A DNA stretch of 39,143 nucleotides from Halorubrum sp. Atlit-26R (GCF_003666015.1 NZ_QPLT01000023.1:1-39143); one strand, 5' to 3'; positions 25,357 to 34,211 are shown, counted from the stretch's first letter. Notes: generated from the sequence alone by a model not told the origin. Program-made: numbers and translations.

Positions 25357-27462
25357 CTACTCCTCCCCTTCCTCGTCTTCCGCGCCGGCGGTCAGCCCGT
25401 CGTCCTCGGGGCGGTCGAGCGCGCGCTCGGCGTCGTGGTGGTCGGAGTAGCCGTCGAACCAGCGGGCGATGCGCTCGATGCGGTCGACGATATGCGCGGG
25501 CTCGCCGGACCGCGAGAGCTCGTGTCCCTCGCGGGGGTACCTGACGAACCGCGTGTCGACGCCGTTCTTGCGGAGGATCCGGTGGTACAGCTCCGCCGTA
25601 CAGATCGGCGTCCGCGTGTCGTCCTCGGAGTGGATCAGGAGCGTGGGCGTGTCGACCGCGTCGGCGTGGCCCGTCGGCGACTGCTCCCAGAGCCACTCGG
25701 GCTCGTCGGACGGCACCGTGTCGAAGTCGCCCTCGACGAGCTTGTACGCCGCGTCGGTCGAGCCGTAGAAGCCGGTGAGGTCGTAGACGCCGCGCTGGGC
25801 GACGGCCGCGCGGAAGTAGTCGGTCTGTCCGACGATCCACGAGGTCATGAACCCGCCGAAGGAGCCGCCGGTGACGAAGGCGTTCGACGCGTCGATCGCC
25901 GGGCGGTCGGCGACCGTCTCGACGCCCGCCATCACGTCGCGGGTGGTGACCGCGCCCCAGTCGCGCTCGATCGCTTGCGTGAACTCCTCGCCGTAGCCGG
26001 TCGAGCCGCGGGGGTTCGACCAGAAGACGGCGTAGCCGCGGGCCGCCAGCGTCTGGAACTCGTGCCACATCGTCCCCGCGGTCGACCACATGGCGTGCGG
26101 GCCGCCGTGGATCTCGACCGCGAGCGGGTACGGCTCGTCGGTATCAGTAGCCGATTCCGGGGGCGTCAGCAGCCACCCCTGGATCTCGACGCCGTCGGAC
26201 TCGAACCGGAGCTCCTCGGGCTCGCCGACCGCCCGCTCGGCGAGGTAGTCGGCGTTCAGCTCGGTCAGGCGCGTCGTCTCGTCGGCCGCGGCGTCGTACG
26301 CGAACGCGTCGCCTGGGTGGTCCCATTCGCTCGCGGCGTAGGCGACGGTCACCGATTCGGGGCCGGCGTCGGCGTCGCCGCCGACCGTCGCGCTCGACAC
26401 GGTGCCGGGCCGGAGCAGGCGCTCGGGCTCGGCGCTTCCGTCCGCGGGGACGTGCCACAGCGCCGTCTTCCCTTCGTCGGGCGTCGCGAAGTACAGCGTC
26501 TCCCCGTCCGGCCCCCACTGCGGCGTCGTGTCGCGGGCGAGCCCGCGGTCGAGGTCGCCCGTGAGGTCGGTGACCGCGCCCGAGTCGGCGTCGAGGACGC
26601 GGAGGTCCGTCGGCTGCATCGACACCTGGTCCGGCTCCGCGTGGGTGAACGCGACGCGGCCGTCGGCGGTCGCCGCGAGGTCGGCGCCCCAGCCGGTCGT
26701 GGTGTGGACGCGCTCTGCCTCGCCGGCCGCGAGGTCGTGGGCGCGGATCGCGATCTCGACCGAGTCGTCGGGGTCGTCGCCGACCGCCTCGGTGTAGTAC
26801 AGCGTGTCGGCGTCGCCCCACGAGGGCGCGGCGAAGTCGGCGTCGCGGTCGGTGACGCGCTCGACGGCGCCCGACTCGGCCGGGTCCGGGTCGGTGACGC
26901 CGCCCACGGTCGCGTCCGCGTCGACGACGTACACGCCGGGGCGCCGGCCGTCGAAGTAGCGCTCGGCGGCGCGGTAGACGGTCCGGTCGATGACGCGCGG
27001 GTCGGGGTGCTCCTCGGGCTCGTACTCGTCCGGGACGGCGAGGTCGCGATCGGCCTCGCGGTCGTCCGCGGTCACCGACTGGACGAACGCGATCCGCTCG
27101 CCGTCGGGCGACCACGCGATCTGCGAGACGCCGCCGACGACGTCGGTGACGCGGCGGGCCTCGCCGCCGTCGAGCGGGAGGACCCACAGCTGCTGACGGT
27201 CGTCGGCGGCGCCCCGAGTGGAGGTGAAGGCGATCCGGTCGCCGGAGGGGCTCCAGCGCGGTTCGGCGTCGGCGCCCTCCGAGAGGGTGAGCCGGCGCGG
27301 ATCATCCTCGCCCGCGGCGTCGACGAGGTACACCGTCGTCTCGTAGCTCTCGTCGTCGGTCGGCTGTCGGCGCACGAAGGCGACGCGGTCGCCGTCCGGC
27401 GAGATCCGGGGGTCGGACGGGACCGCGATGTCGTGGTAGTCGGCGGCGGTGACGCGTTCCAT
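25357..27462 (-). CDS. S9-family serine peptidase (acylaminoacyl-peptidase type)
   Basis: A 701-residue cytoplasmic peptidase. The N-terminal half is a WD40-like beta-propeller (repeats such as RISPDGDRVAFVRRQPTD, RWSPSGDRIAFTSTRG, AWSPDGERIAFVQSV) that gates access. The C-terminal alpha/beta-hydrolase carries the triad Ser534 (GGSFGGFM), Asp615 (EDDTRTP) and His647 (GHELSRSG), with normal S9 spacing. It cleaves short peptides. The tail is acidic (EDDGLTAGAEDEEGEE). No signal peptide. The start at 27462 (MERVTAADYHDIAVPSDP) is natural. Confidence 0.95.
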   Translation of the reverse strand: MERVTAADYHDIAVPSDPRISPDGDRVAFVRRQPTDDESYETTVYLVDAAGEDDPRRLTLSEGADAEPRWSPSGDRIAFTSTRGAADDRQQLWVLPLDGGEARRVTDVVGGVSQIAWSPDGERIAFVQSVTADDREADRDLAVPDEYEPEEHPDPRVIDRTVYRAAERYFDGRRPGVYVVDADATVGGVTDPDPAESGAVERVTDRDADFAAPSWGDADTLYYTEAVGDDPDDSVEIAIRAHDLAAGEAERVHTTTGWGADLAATADGRVAFTHAEPDQVSMQPTDLRVLDADSGAVTDLTGDLDRGLARDTTPQWGPDGETLYFATPDEGKTALWHVPADGSAEPERLLRPGTVSSATVGGDADAGPESVTVAYAASEWDHPGDAFAYDAAADETTRLTELNADYLAERAVGEPEELRFESDGVEIQGWLLTPPESATDTDEPYPLAVEIHGGPHAMWSTAGTMWHEFQTLAARGYAVFWSNPRGSTGYGEEFTQAIERDWGAVTTRDVMAGVETVADRPAIDASNAFVTGGSFGGFMTSWIVGQTDYFRAAVAQRGVYDLTGFYGSTDAAYKLVEGDFDTVPSDEPEWLWEQSPTGHADAVDTPTLLIHSEDDTRTPICTAELYHRILRKNGVDTRFVRYPREGHELSRSGEPAHIVDRIERIARWFDGYSDHHDAERALDRPEDDGLTAGAEDEEGEE

Positions 27463-27562
27463 ACGGTCCCCTCGGACGGGGGAAGCAAAAGGCGTCGGGA
27501 GCCGGAAAGGCGGTCAGTCGCCGCGGCGTCCGGGGGCGTCCCGCGCCCGCGACGGCGCGCGG

Positions 27563-28156
27563 TTAGTCCTCGCCGTTGTCGAACGCGAGCGAGACGCCGT
27601 CGCCGTCGACGGTCGCGCCCGCGGCGCAGACCGGGTGTTCGAGGTCGGCGCCGAGCAGCTCGGTCGCGACCGAGTCAGCGTCGGTCGCGGTCAGGTCGTA
27701 CGGCTCCGGCGAGTCGGTCTCGTAGGTCGCGACGACGGTGGGCTCGTCGACGGCCTCGACGAGGAGCGCGTCCCGGCGGACGGTGCCGACCGTCGCCGTC
27801 TCCGCGCCGACGACCCCGGCGACGCGGGGCGTGTCGTAGTCGTCCTTCTCGTAGTCGAGCGCGAGCAGCGGCGTCGCGAGCGCGTCGCGGGCGGGGTACC
27901 CCAGTTCGAGCTTCTCCGCGATCGGGTCGACGTGCGAGCCGTTGCCGAGGACCGCGAGCGCCTCGCCGGTCGGCGCCTCGACCGCCCGCGCGCAGTTGTA
28001 CGAGACGTAGGGGTTGTCCGTCTCCGGCGCGTCCGGGGTCGGGCCGACGGTGAGCGTCCCGCCGCGGTCGCGGACGCGGCGGTTCGGGAACGAGCGCGAG
28101 GAGACGCGGTAGCCGCCGATCCCGGGCGCGACGACGACGAATCGTCCGACGTACAT
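27563..28156 (-). CDS. purO: IMP cyclohydrolase, archaeal PurO type
   Basis: Last step of purine synthesis, closing FAICAR to IMP. It has 197 residues. The opening [20 protein letters not shown], then [37 protein letters not shown] and [18 protein letters not shown], match methanogen PurO closely in order and wording. It is stand-alone here and not fused to a PurN/PurH domain. It shares the strand with the S9 peptidase, 100 nt upstream of it. A TATA-like box lies at 28181. Confidence 0.93.
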   Translation of the reverse strand: MYVGRFVVVAPGIGGYRVSSRSFPNRRVRDRGGTLTVGPTPDAPETDNPYVSYNCARAVEAPTGEALAVLGNGSHVDPIAEKLELGYPARDALATPLLALDYEKDDYDTPRVAGVVGAETATVGTVRRDALLVEAVDEPTVVATYETDSPEPYDLTATDADSVATELLGADLEHPVCAAGATVDGDGVSLAFDNGED

Positions 28157-28180
28157 ACAGATTCGTGTGGATTCTCTGGA

Positions 28181-28186
28181 TTAAAA
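28181..28186 (-). promoter_or_regulatory. TATA-like box of purO
   Basis: TTAAAA on the plus strand, 25-30 nt before the purO ATG, so the mRNA is likely leaderless. Confidence 0.5.
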
Positions 28187-28329
28187 CGCGTCGATATACA
28201 CACGAACGCGATCCGACGGGTGCGGTTCGCCGCCGTCTGCGCCGTCGGCACCGCGACGGTCCCCGCCTCGGTGTCGCCGATGCGAGGCGACATCGTCAAC
28301 GGATCGCACGGCGGCCGCGACGCGCAACG

Positions 28330-28338
28330 CTTACAAAC
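28330..28338 (+). promoter_or_regulatory. TATA-like box of tRNA-Gln
   Basis: CTTACAAAC, 26-34 nt before the first base of the tRNA. Confidence 0.4.
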
Positions 28339-28363
28339 ACGTACGGGTTATCGGAAAGTGCGC

Positions 28364-28436
28364 AGTCCATTGGGGTAGTGGCCAATCCTGTTGCCTTCTG
28401 GGGGCAACGACCCTGGTTCGAATCCAGGATGGACTA
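28364..28436 (+). tRNA. tRNA-Gln (anticodon CUG)
   Basis: A 73-nt cloverleaf. The acceptor stem is AGTCCAT (28364-28370) with ATGGACT (28429-28435), and the discriminator base is A. The anticodon stem TTGCC/GGCAA encloses the loop TTCTGGG with anticodon CTG. The T loop is GGTTCGAATCC. There is no intron and no encoded CCA. A T-run follows. The genes downstream have a different base composition, so the tRNA may mark an integration site, although no second copy of its 3' end was found. Confidence 0.97.
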
Positions 28437-28437
28437 C

Positions 28438-28441
28438 TTTT
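28438..28441 (+). terminator. T-run after tRNA-Gln
   Basis: TTTT two bases after the mature tRNA end; a short U-tract is enough for archaeal RNA polymerase. Confidence 0.45.
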
Positions 28442-28621
28442 CTCGCGCTTCGCTTCGACTGTAGCCGAGAGGCTCCCCCGTCCCGCGGTCTCCAGTTGAA
28501 ACGAAGGGGTGGCATTCGCCGGTCGGGATTCCCGTTACTAGTTGGAGTGAACCAACAATCACCATCGCACAAGCGTCTGGAAAGAAAGAGGAGTAGAGCG
28601 CGTTTTTACTGTCGGTCAGTC

Positions 28622-29278
28622 TTATTTGCCGTGGACTGTCTGGTTCTCTGGAGGCAGGTCGATCCTGATAATCTCTTCTGAGGGGACGGTCGTGGTGGCT
28701 TCGTCGTCTTCGACTTCGAGGGTGAAGGTGCCCTCTCCGCCACGTTCAATCGAGCTCTCGTTCAGCTCTATCTGAGTGGCTTGGTCTGCTGTGAGTCTCG
28801 TGACGTGTTCTTCATTGTTCGTGTGCTGACTAGGTTCCGTATCGTTGCGATCGTAGTCGATGGCGTCGATCGTGATGGCGTTGGAGGCGTTGAGTTTCAC
28901 CGGTTCATCGACGTAGGTGACCTGCTTCTTTGAGAGGTTGACGTCGGTGATGACCCGTGTCTCGTCCGGCTCCTCAATCGGAGCGGCCTTGACGTGGATC
29001 ACACTCTGGTCCAACCCGGAGGCCCATACCTCGAAGTGAACGGCGGTTACCTCGTCGAAGTAACTCCGGACCGTCTGGTTCGCCCAAGCCGTCTCGATGG
29101 CCTGATCGACCTCTTCATCGCTCACCGCTCCGGGATTGATGACGTCAACGGTGTAGTTGGCTGGCAATGCGTCGTCCGACGCTGTGTCGGCCGTAGGCAT
29201 GTCCATTGCGGCGACGACACTACCCGTACCGAGGGCGAGCAGTGCGGCGACCGCGAGGACGGCAAGTTTCGTGCGCAT
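28622..29278 (-). CDS. Secreted protein of the regulator islet (218 aa)
   Basis: A 218-residue exported protein with a clear Sec-type signal (MRTKLAVLAVAALLALGTGS). The mature part has block A (AIETAWANQTVRSYFDEVTA...FEVWASG, then VIHVKAAP...VNLSKKQVTYVD), which has a PepSY-like pattern. Block B follows (RLTADQATQIELNESSIERG...GTFTLEVEDDEATTTV). Both blocks recur in the protein at 30179, but in a different order. The codons use more A/T than in core genes. Its leader contains a hairpin (29300-29351) and, further up, a palindrome matching the one near the regulator. Function unknown; probably an extracellular or membrane-bound partner of the membrane regulator. Confidence 0.75.
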   Translation of the reverse strand: MRTKLAVLAVAALLALGTGSVVAAMDMPTADTASDDALPANYTVDVINPGAVSDEEVDQAIETAWANQTVRSYFDEVTAVHFEVWASGLDQSVIHVKAAPIEEPDETRVITDVNLSKKQVTYVDEPVKLNASNAITIDAIDYDRNDTEPSQHTNNEEHVTRLTADQATQIELNESSIERGGEGTFTLEVEDDEATTTVPSEEIIRIDLPPENQTVHGK

Positions 29279-29299
29279 AGTTCGTCAATCACCTGGTAG

Positions 29300-29351
29300 C
29301 GTGGAGACACCACCGAAGCCTCCGTACCCTGGAGGAGGGGTGCTCTCCACG
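29300..29351 (-). promoter_or_regulatory. Candidate structured leader of the 218-aa gene
   Basis: CGTGGAGACACC (29300-29311) pairs with GGTGCTCTCCACG (29339-29351), one bulge. Inside, CCTCC (29319-29323) pairs with GGAGG (29331-29335). The hairpin lies 22 nt before the start codon, so if transcribed it would form in the 5' leader. It could also be a terminator-like structure for the upstream regulator gene. Confidence 0.45.
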
Positions 29352-29388
29352 TAGACCGTTAGATGAAAGACCTGAAAGTGATTGATTG

Positions 29389-29423
29389 GAAACGGATTAC
29401 GGAACCGGTTTGGAACCCGTTTC
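29389..29423. promoter_or_regulatory. Candidate operator 1 (extended palindrome)
   Basis: GAAAC, nine bases, AACCGGTT, eight bases, GTTTC. The outer arms and the inner palindrome share one centre (about 29406). It lies 111 nt upstream of the 218-residue secreted-protein gene. It matches the design of operator 2 at 30103-30136. Confidence 0.55.
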
Positions 29424-29442
29424 AGGCGGTGTTCACCGAAGA

Positions 29443-30030
29443 CTATCTGAGGACGACGACGTTACCCATCCCTTTGCGTTTCCGCTCGACCAGGTCCTTG
29501 CTTTCGAGGGTATCCAAGGTTCGGCTGACCGTGGCCTTAGACAACTCGGTCCCCTCGACGATATCGCGTTGCGGAAGTTCACCACCGGCGTCAAGCACGA
29601 CGGTGTAGACCGTTTCCTCGTTGTTGTGTAACCGGTCAACCGTCTCCTCCCACCGTTCCTCGGGGGCCGTTGTGTCGTGCTGGACGGTGTCGCTGCCGTG
29701 TCCGTCGCTGACCGCTTGTCGCGTCGATGGGTGTTCTCCGCCGTTTGCGACCGGATGCGGTGTCGCTGACTCGGTTGTCGGGACTGTGGTGGTGTGGTCG
29801 TGGAGTAAGAGGTAGGTGCCGCTGGCGCCGAGGAGGGAGGCTGCGACAGCGATGAGGGCGACGTCGGTGTACGTGAAGTACTGGCCGAGCTGGGTGGTTT
29901 GCGCGCCGTTGTCACCGAGAGAGACCATAACCGGTGAGGGGGTGATCAGTTGGACGGCAACCACGAGGACCGCGGCGACGAACGCGGACGCCGCGATAAG
30001 GCGCTTGCCGTGGAGGGCTGACAAGTCCAT
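29443..30030 (-). CDS. Membrane-anchored winged-helix regulator (195 aa)
   Basis: A 195-residue protein. Two membrane helices (about 11-31 LIAASAFVAAVLVVAVQLIT, and 57-77 VALIAVAASLLGASGTYLLL) flank a short outside loop. A polar linker with many Thr/His residues follows. A C-terminal MarR-like winged helix covers about 130-195 (NNEETVYTVVLDAGGELPQR, DIVEGTELSKATVSRTLDTL, DLVERKRKGMGNVVVL). This is a one-component, membrane-bound transcription factor, similar to haloarchaeal DUF7343-type regulators (from memory). The ATG at 30030 is chosen because upstream frame sequence lies in the divergent promoter. It faces a divergent secreted protein and is followed by another. Composition suggests acquisition. 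Confidence 0.85.
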   Translation of the reverse strand: MDLSALHGKRLIAASAFVAAVLVVAVQLITPSPVMVSLGDNGAQTTQLGQYFTYTDVALIAVAASLLGASGTYLLLHDHTTTVPTTESATPHPVANGGEHPSTRQAVSDGHGSDTVQHDTTAPEERWEETVDRLHNNEETVYTVVLDAGGELPQRDIVEGTELSKATVSRTLDTLESKDLVERKRKGMGNVVVLR

Positions 30031-30090
30031 ATGATCGGGGTAATGAACACACCGTCTAATGCGTATCGCTCTTTCGCTGTAAAACCGGGA

Positions 30091-30136
30091 TGAAACGCCT
30101 GTGAAACGCATTTCCAACCGTTTCCCAACCGGTTTC
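30091..30136. promoter_or_regulatory. Candidate operator 2 in the divergent promoter
   Basis: GTGAAAC (30101-30107), eight bases, AACCGTTT (30116-30123), eight bases, GTTTCAC (30132-30138), all symmetric about 30119.5. An extra TGAAACGC direct repeat lies at 30091-30098, in phase with 30102-30109 (11 bp, about one helical turn). It sits 61 nt from the regulator start and 41 nt from the divergent secreted-protein start, and so could control both. Confidence 0.6.
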
Positions 30137-30178
30137 ACGCAGTACTGATGTGGTCTTTCACCGAAGTCCAAACCACGA

Positions 30179-30838
30179 ATGACGTCCGATCTACAGTCCC
30201 GTCTCGCCCTGTTGGCGGTCCTTGCGGTTCTCGGTGTCGGGCTCGCCGTCCTCGGCACCGCGGTCGGTGCCACCACTCCTCACGCCGCTTCCGGGCCCGG
30301 TACGGCGTTCGTCGTGTCCGAAGACAACGTCACCGTCGAACAGGGCGATCAGCAGGTTACCGTCGTCGACAACATGACCCGGGTCGACAGTATCGAAATC
30401 GAACGACAAGGGAGTGGAACCTATCAGGTGAACACGGAGACAGAGGACCCACTGACGGACAGCGAACGCAGTCACGCCGAAGCCATCGCCCGTGACAACG
30501 CGACCGTACAGCAGGTGCTTCGGGACGTAGAACAGTACGAACTGACCGTTGAACCGATTCACAAACTGACCGCGGACTCCGTCCGGACCACGACCGTCAC
30601 CGGGTTCAATAGTACCTCGATGGAAAGTGAGACAGCCGAGGGAGAGGAGACGTTCACCCTCACAGTCGAAGACGGTGACGAGACGGGTACGGTCACCATC
30701 GACCGTCATCCCGAGTACGTCAAAGACGAGGCCGCCATCAGGATCCGCAACCCTTCCACCGACGAGGTGTACTACTCTGCCACAGTCGACCTCGAAAACG
30801 AGACCGTCACAGAGATCACCGACTGGCGTTCGGATTAA
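30179..30838 (+). CDS. Secreted protein of the regulator islet (219 aa)
   Basis: A 219-residue exported protein with an N-terminal hydrophobic signal (LALLAVLAVLGVGLAVLGTA). The mature part holds AIARDNATVQQVLRDVEQYE (block A, first half), then LTADSVRTTTVTGF...ETFTLTVEDGDETGTVT (block B). It ends AAIRIRNPSTDEVYYSATVD and LENETVTEITDW (block A, second half). The 218-residue protein has A1-A2-B; here B sits between A1 and A2. The A halves resemble PepSY-type domains (inference). It is divergently transcribed from the regulator through operator 2. No enzymatic motif. Confidence 0.75.
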   Translation: MTSDLQSRLALLAVLAVLGVGLAVLGTAVGATTPHAASGPGTAFVVSEDNVTVEQGDQQVTVVDNMTRVDSIEIERQGSGTYQVNTETEDPLTDSERSHAEAIARDNATVQQVLRDVEQYELTVEPIHKLTADSVRTTTVTGFNSTSMESETAEGEETFTLTVEDGDETGTVTIDRHPEYVKDEAAIRIRNPSTDEVYYSATVDLENETVTEITDWRSD

Positions 30839-30929
30839 GCTGTCCGTCCCACAGGAGAGGACCACCACGGCTGTATTTCGACAGTAGCTGTCGATTCGCA
30901 ACAGCAGACGACAAAGTGGTAGCGGCATC

Positions 30930-31032
30930 CTCCGGGTCGGCGGTCACTCGAAGTACGGCTTCGGAGAGCTACGGGTGAAGCCCGTCGAACCCCGCTCGAA
31001 TCAGCGTCAGAACCCAGAGGAAGTGACGTAGC
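30930..31032 (+). pseudogene. Possible transposase C-terminal remnant
   Basis: An open stretch ends at a TAG at 31030-31032 with the frame HSKYGFGELRVKPVEPRSN followed by QRQNPEEVT. The basic, Pro-rich style recalls the tail of haloarchaeal TnpB/IS1341-type proteins, but I cannot confirm this. There is no upstream start or catalytic region. It lies in the 284-nt gap at the right edge of the islet, where an old element end would fit. The rest of the gap shows nothing clear. Confidence 0.2.
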
Positions 31033-31122
31033 TCACCGGGCGAGATAACTCATGTGTGACGGGGGGATCGGCACGAAAAATCACGCTACAGGCCGGGTGA
31101 AAAATAGATTGTGTAACAACTG

Positions 31123-31740
31123 TTACTTCTCGACGTCCAGCAGCGCGGCGCGCTCGCGGACGACGTCGGCGAGGTCGCCGTTCGTCGCGGCGAGCTCGCG
31201 GTCGGTGACGCCGTAGAACTCGCGGACGCGTTCCGCGTCGAACGCGGCGTCGAGCGCGTCGGCGTCTGGGACTTCGGCCGAGTCGACCGCGAGGTTCCGA
31301 ACCGCCTCGACTGCTCCGCCGAGGTCCGCGGTCGACCGGCCGGCGTCGGGCACGCCGCCGAAGTCCGCGACGAGGACGACCGCGGCGCGCTCGCCCTCCG
31401 AGACACCGAGTTCGAGGGCGCGGTCGATCTGCCTGCGCCCGGCCGCGTACAGCAGGACCTCGACCGCGGGGTCGCGCGCGACCGCCTCGCCGCGAGCGAT
31501 CGCCCGCGCGGCGAGCCGCGCCGCCTCGCGGAGCTGCGTCGGGGAGACGACGAGGTCGGCGTCGAACGCCTGAACGACCGCGCCGGTCTCGGCGGCGATC
31601 CCGTCGAGGTCGGCGAGGAACGCGTCGAGGTCGTCGATGGCGAAGGTTCCGCGGACGAGGCGGACCGCGGGCTCGGGCGCCGGCTCACCGTCGGGGTCGG
31701 GCGCCGGTTCCTCGTCGGCGTCGGCAGCGGGGGCAGTCAT
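31123..31740 (-). CDS. cgi121: KEOPS complex subunit Cgi121
   Basis: A 205-residue KEOPS subunit. It binds the Bud32 kinase and helps Kae1 make t6A on tRNA. After an acidic Pro-rich N-terminal tail (about 25 residues), the family core is visible: [40 protein letters not shown] and [11 protein letters not shown]. The ATG at 31740 overlaps the hel308 stop as ATGA, so it is translationally coupled. hel308-cgi121 linkage is typical of haloarchaea. The C-terminal extension after the core is acidic. Confidence 0.9.
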   Translation of the reverse strand: MTAPAADADEEPAPDPDGEPAPEPAVRLVRGTFAIDDLDAFLADLDGIAAETGAVVQAFDADLVVSPTQLREAARLAARAIARGEAVARDPAVEVLLYAAGRRQIDRALELGVSEGERAAVVLVADFGGVPDAGRSTADLGGAVEAVRNLAVDSAEVPDADALDAAFDAERVREFYGVTDRELAATNGDLADVVRERAALLDVEK

Positions 31741-34211
31741 CCGAAATCACCCAGGCTCGCCTGTCCGTCGCCGTCGCCGTCGGCGTCCGCGCCCGCGGTC
31801 GCCGCCGCGGAGGCCGACCGGTCGGGGTCGACGCCGTCCAGCGAGGGGTCCTCGCGGCCGGCGTTCTCCAAGATGCGCTCGGCGGTTCGCTCGCGGCCGC
31901 GGAGCGCGCCGAGGACGACGGCCTTGTCCGCCTCGCGGAGGTCGGCGCGGCTCTCGATTCCGGCCTCGAAGAGGCGGCGGGCGCGTTTGCGGCCGACGTT
32001 GCGGACGCCGGCGAGGTCGAGCAGCTCCTCGCGGACGCCGTACTCCAGCCGCTTGCGGGCCTCGCGCACTTGGACTACGACGTCGCCGTCGATCCCGTCG
32101 ACGTCGCGCGCGAGCGTCTCGGCGGCGCGGAGGAGCCACTCGGCGGTGTCGACCTTGCCGCGGATGTCGCCGGGGCCGACGCCGTACCGCTCCGCGATCC
32201 GGTCCTCATCGACCTCGTTCGCCCAGTCCTCCAAGAGCCGGCCCGTCTTCAGCGCGGCGAGCCAGTCCTCGAAGCGCACGTCCTCGTACTCGGAGGGCAC
32301 GTCGCCGAGGAACTCCGCCTCGCGCTCGTAGCAGACCTTGGTGTACTCCTCGCGGTCGCCGGACTTGAGGTACAGCTCGTAGGTGTCGGGGGTCCGGCTG
32401 ACGAGGTGATAGAGGCCGAGCGGGGTGACGGCGGGGCCCTCGTCGGCGTCCGGCTCCGCCGGCTCGTCGGCGGGGTCGTCTCCCTCCTCGTCCGCCCGCG
32501 TGTAGGTCGTGAACTCGGCGTCGTCGGCGTCGGCGTCCGCGTCGGGGGCAGAATCGGCGCCGTCCGCCGGAACGAACTCGCCGCTTTCGCCGCTCTCGGC
32601 GCCCTCGTCGTCCGCGCCGTCCGCGACGGTGCGGAGCCCGTCGAGTATCTCGGCCGCGCTCATCGGGTCGAGGTAGAGCCGCGAGACGGTGTGGCCGATG
32701 CCGGTCGCGGCGAGGCCCTCGCTCCCGCCGTCGCGGTCGCGGTCGACGAAGCCGTTGACTTCGAGGTAGTCGAGGACGGTGTCGGTGACCGCGGCGAGAC
32801 GCCCCTCGTCGTCGGTCTGGGTCGCGTAGAGGGTGTTATCGAGGAAGGAGAGCAGCCCGTCCCGGGTGGCGGCGAAGCCGGACGCGACCGTCGCGAGGAC
32901 GTGGGTGCGGAGGGCGGGCTCGGCCGCGAGCTTCGAGCGGACCGGTTCGGCCTCGGCCCAGACGTATCGGTCGAACAGCTCCTCGCGGGTGTCGGCGCTG
33001 TTCGCGAGCAGCACCGCCTCGCCGTACGGGTCGAGTCCGGGCCGGCCCGCGCGGCCGCACATCTGGTGGACTTCGAGGACGTCGAGCGGCTGCATCCCGC
33101 CGAACTCCCCGTCGTAGCGGCGCCAGTCGCGGACGATCACCCGGCGGGCGGGGGTGTTGACGCCGGCCGCGAGCGTCGGGGTCGCGGAGACGCACTTGAT
33201 CAGCCGGTCGCGGAACGCGTCCTCGATCAGGCTCCGGTGCTCGCTCGCGAGGCCGGCGTGGTGGAACGCCGACCCCTGCTCGACCGCGTCGGCGAGGTCC
33301 TCGGAGGTGTCGGTGTCGGAGACGCCGCGGAGCTCCTCGGCGAGTTCGCGGAGGCGGTCGCGCTCCTCGCCGGTGAGTCTGGAGGAGGTGACCTCGCCGA
33401 GCTTGCGGGCCGACGACTCGGCGTTACGCCGGGAGTTGACGAAGACGAGCGAGGAGCCGCCCTGCCCGTCCTCCTCGGTGTCTAAGGCGTCCCCGACCAG
33501 CTCCGCGGTCTGGTCCTCCCCGCGCTCGACGGGCACCTCGCGCTGGCTCCCGTCGTCGAAGTTGATCGCGTTGCCGAAGTGGACGCCGGTCCGGAGCTCG
33601 ATGGGTCGCCAGTCGGACTCGACGAGCTCGGCGTCGAGCCAGTCGGCGATGACGTCCGCGTTGCCGACGGTCGCCGAGAGCGCGACCGTCTGGAGGCCGG
33701 GGTTCACCTTCCGGAGCTTCGCGAGGGTCACTTCGAGGGTGGGGCCGCGGTGGGAGTCGTCGACGAGGTGGACCTCGTCGCTGACGACGCAGGTGAGGTC
33801 GTCGATCCACGGCGCGCCGTTGCGGATCAGCGAGTCCACCTTCTCCGAGGTGGCGACGATGATGTCCCGGCTCGCGAGCCACTCGCCGTCGGAGTCGTAG
33901 TTGCCCGTGGAGACGCCGACCGTCACGTCGAACTCCTCCCAGCGCTCGAACTCGGCCTTCTTCTCGCTGGCGAGCGCGCGCAGCGGGACGATATATAAGG
34001 CCTTGCCGCCGCGCTCGATCGAGGAGAGCATCGCGAGCTCCGCGATCAGCGTCTTGCCGGACGCGGTCGGCACGGCCGCGACGAGGCTCTCGCCGTCGAC
34101 GACGCCCGCCTCGACCGCCGCCTGCTGGGGCGGGTACAGCTCCGCGACGCCCTCCGCTTCGAGCGCCTCGCCGACGCCCGCGGGGAGCCCGGAGAGCGAA
34201 CTCGGTTCCAT
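31737..34211 (-). CDS. hel308: ATP-dependent DNA helicase Hel308
   Basis: An 824-residue superfamily 2 helicase that unwinds stalled replication forks. Motif I is VPTASGKTL (Lys53), motif II is DEVH (Asp145-His148), motif III is LSATVGN, motif IVa-like [13 protein letters not shown] and motif [14 protein letters not shown]-terminal winged-helix/ratchet and HhH ([20 protein letters not shown]) follows. A roughly 80-residue acidic, Asp/Glu-rich insertion sits around 530-610 ([30 protein letters not shown]). The Hel308 start [12 protein letters not shown] at 34211 follows a TATA-like box; the longer frame upstream is not needed. First gene of the operon with cgi121. Confidence 0.96.
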   Translation of the reverse strand: MEPSSLSGLPAGVGEALEAEGVAELYPPQQAAVEAGVVDGESLVAAVPTASGKTLIAELAMLSSIERGGKALYIVPLRALASEKKAEFERWEEFDVTVGVSTGNYDSDGEWLASRDIIVATSEKVDSLIRNGAPWIDDLTCVVSDEVHLVDDSHRGPTLEVTLAKLRKVNPGLQTVALSATVGNADVIADWLDAELVESDWRPIELRTGVHFGNAINFDDGSQREVPVERGEDQTAELVGDALDTEEDGQGGSSLVFVNSRRNAESSARKLGEVTSSRLTGEERDRLRELAEELRGVSDTDTSEDLADAVEQGSAFHHAGLASEHRSLIEDAFRDRLIKCVSATPTLAAGVNTPARRVIVRDWRRYDGEFGGMQPLDVLEVHQMCGRAGRPGLDPYGEAVLLANSADTREELFDRYVWAEAEPVRSKLAAEPALRTHVLATVASGFAATRDGLLSFLDNTLYATQTDDEGRLAAVTDTVLDYLEVNGFVDRDRDGGSEGLAATGIGHTVSRLYLDPMSAAEILDGLRTVADGADDEGAESGESGEFVPADGADSAPDADADADDAEFTTYTRADEEGDDPADEPAEPDADEGPAVTPLGLYHLVSRTPDTYELYLKSGDREEYTKVCYEREAEFLGDVPSEYEDVRFEDWLAALKTGRLLEDWANEVDEDRIAERYGVGPGDIRGKVDTAEWLLRAAETLARDVDGIDGDVVVQVREARKRLEYGVREELLDLAGVRNVGRKRARRLFEAGIESRADLREADKAVVLGALRGRERTAERILENAGREDPSLDGVDPDRSASAAATAGADADGDGDGQASLGDFG

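Noticed and set aside
25435..28053. An 872-residue open frame antisense to the S9 peptidase and purO
   Set aside because: Same shadow effect; the opposite strand holds complete catalytic motifs.
28500..28530. CRISPR-repeat-like GTTGAAACGAAGGGGT sequence after the tRNA
   Set aside because: It occurs once, with no repeat and no cas genes in the window.
30191..30928. A 245-residue open frame antisense to the islet secreted protein
   Set aside because: It has no signal, domain or composition support; the plus-strand gene has a signal peptide and a paralogue.
28440..31122. A second copy of the tRNA-Gln 3' end marking an integration boundary
   Set aside because: I searched by eye for the T-arm and acceptor sequence downstream and saw no good match, so an att pair is not claimed.
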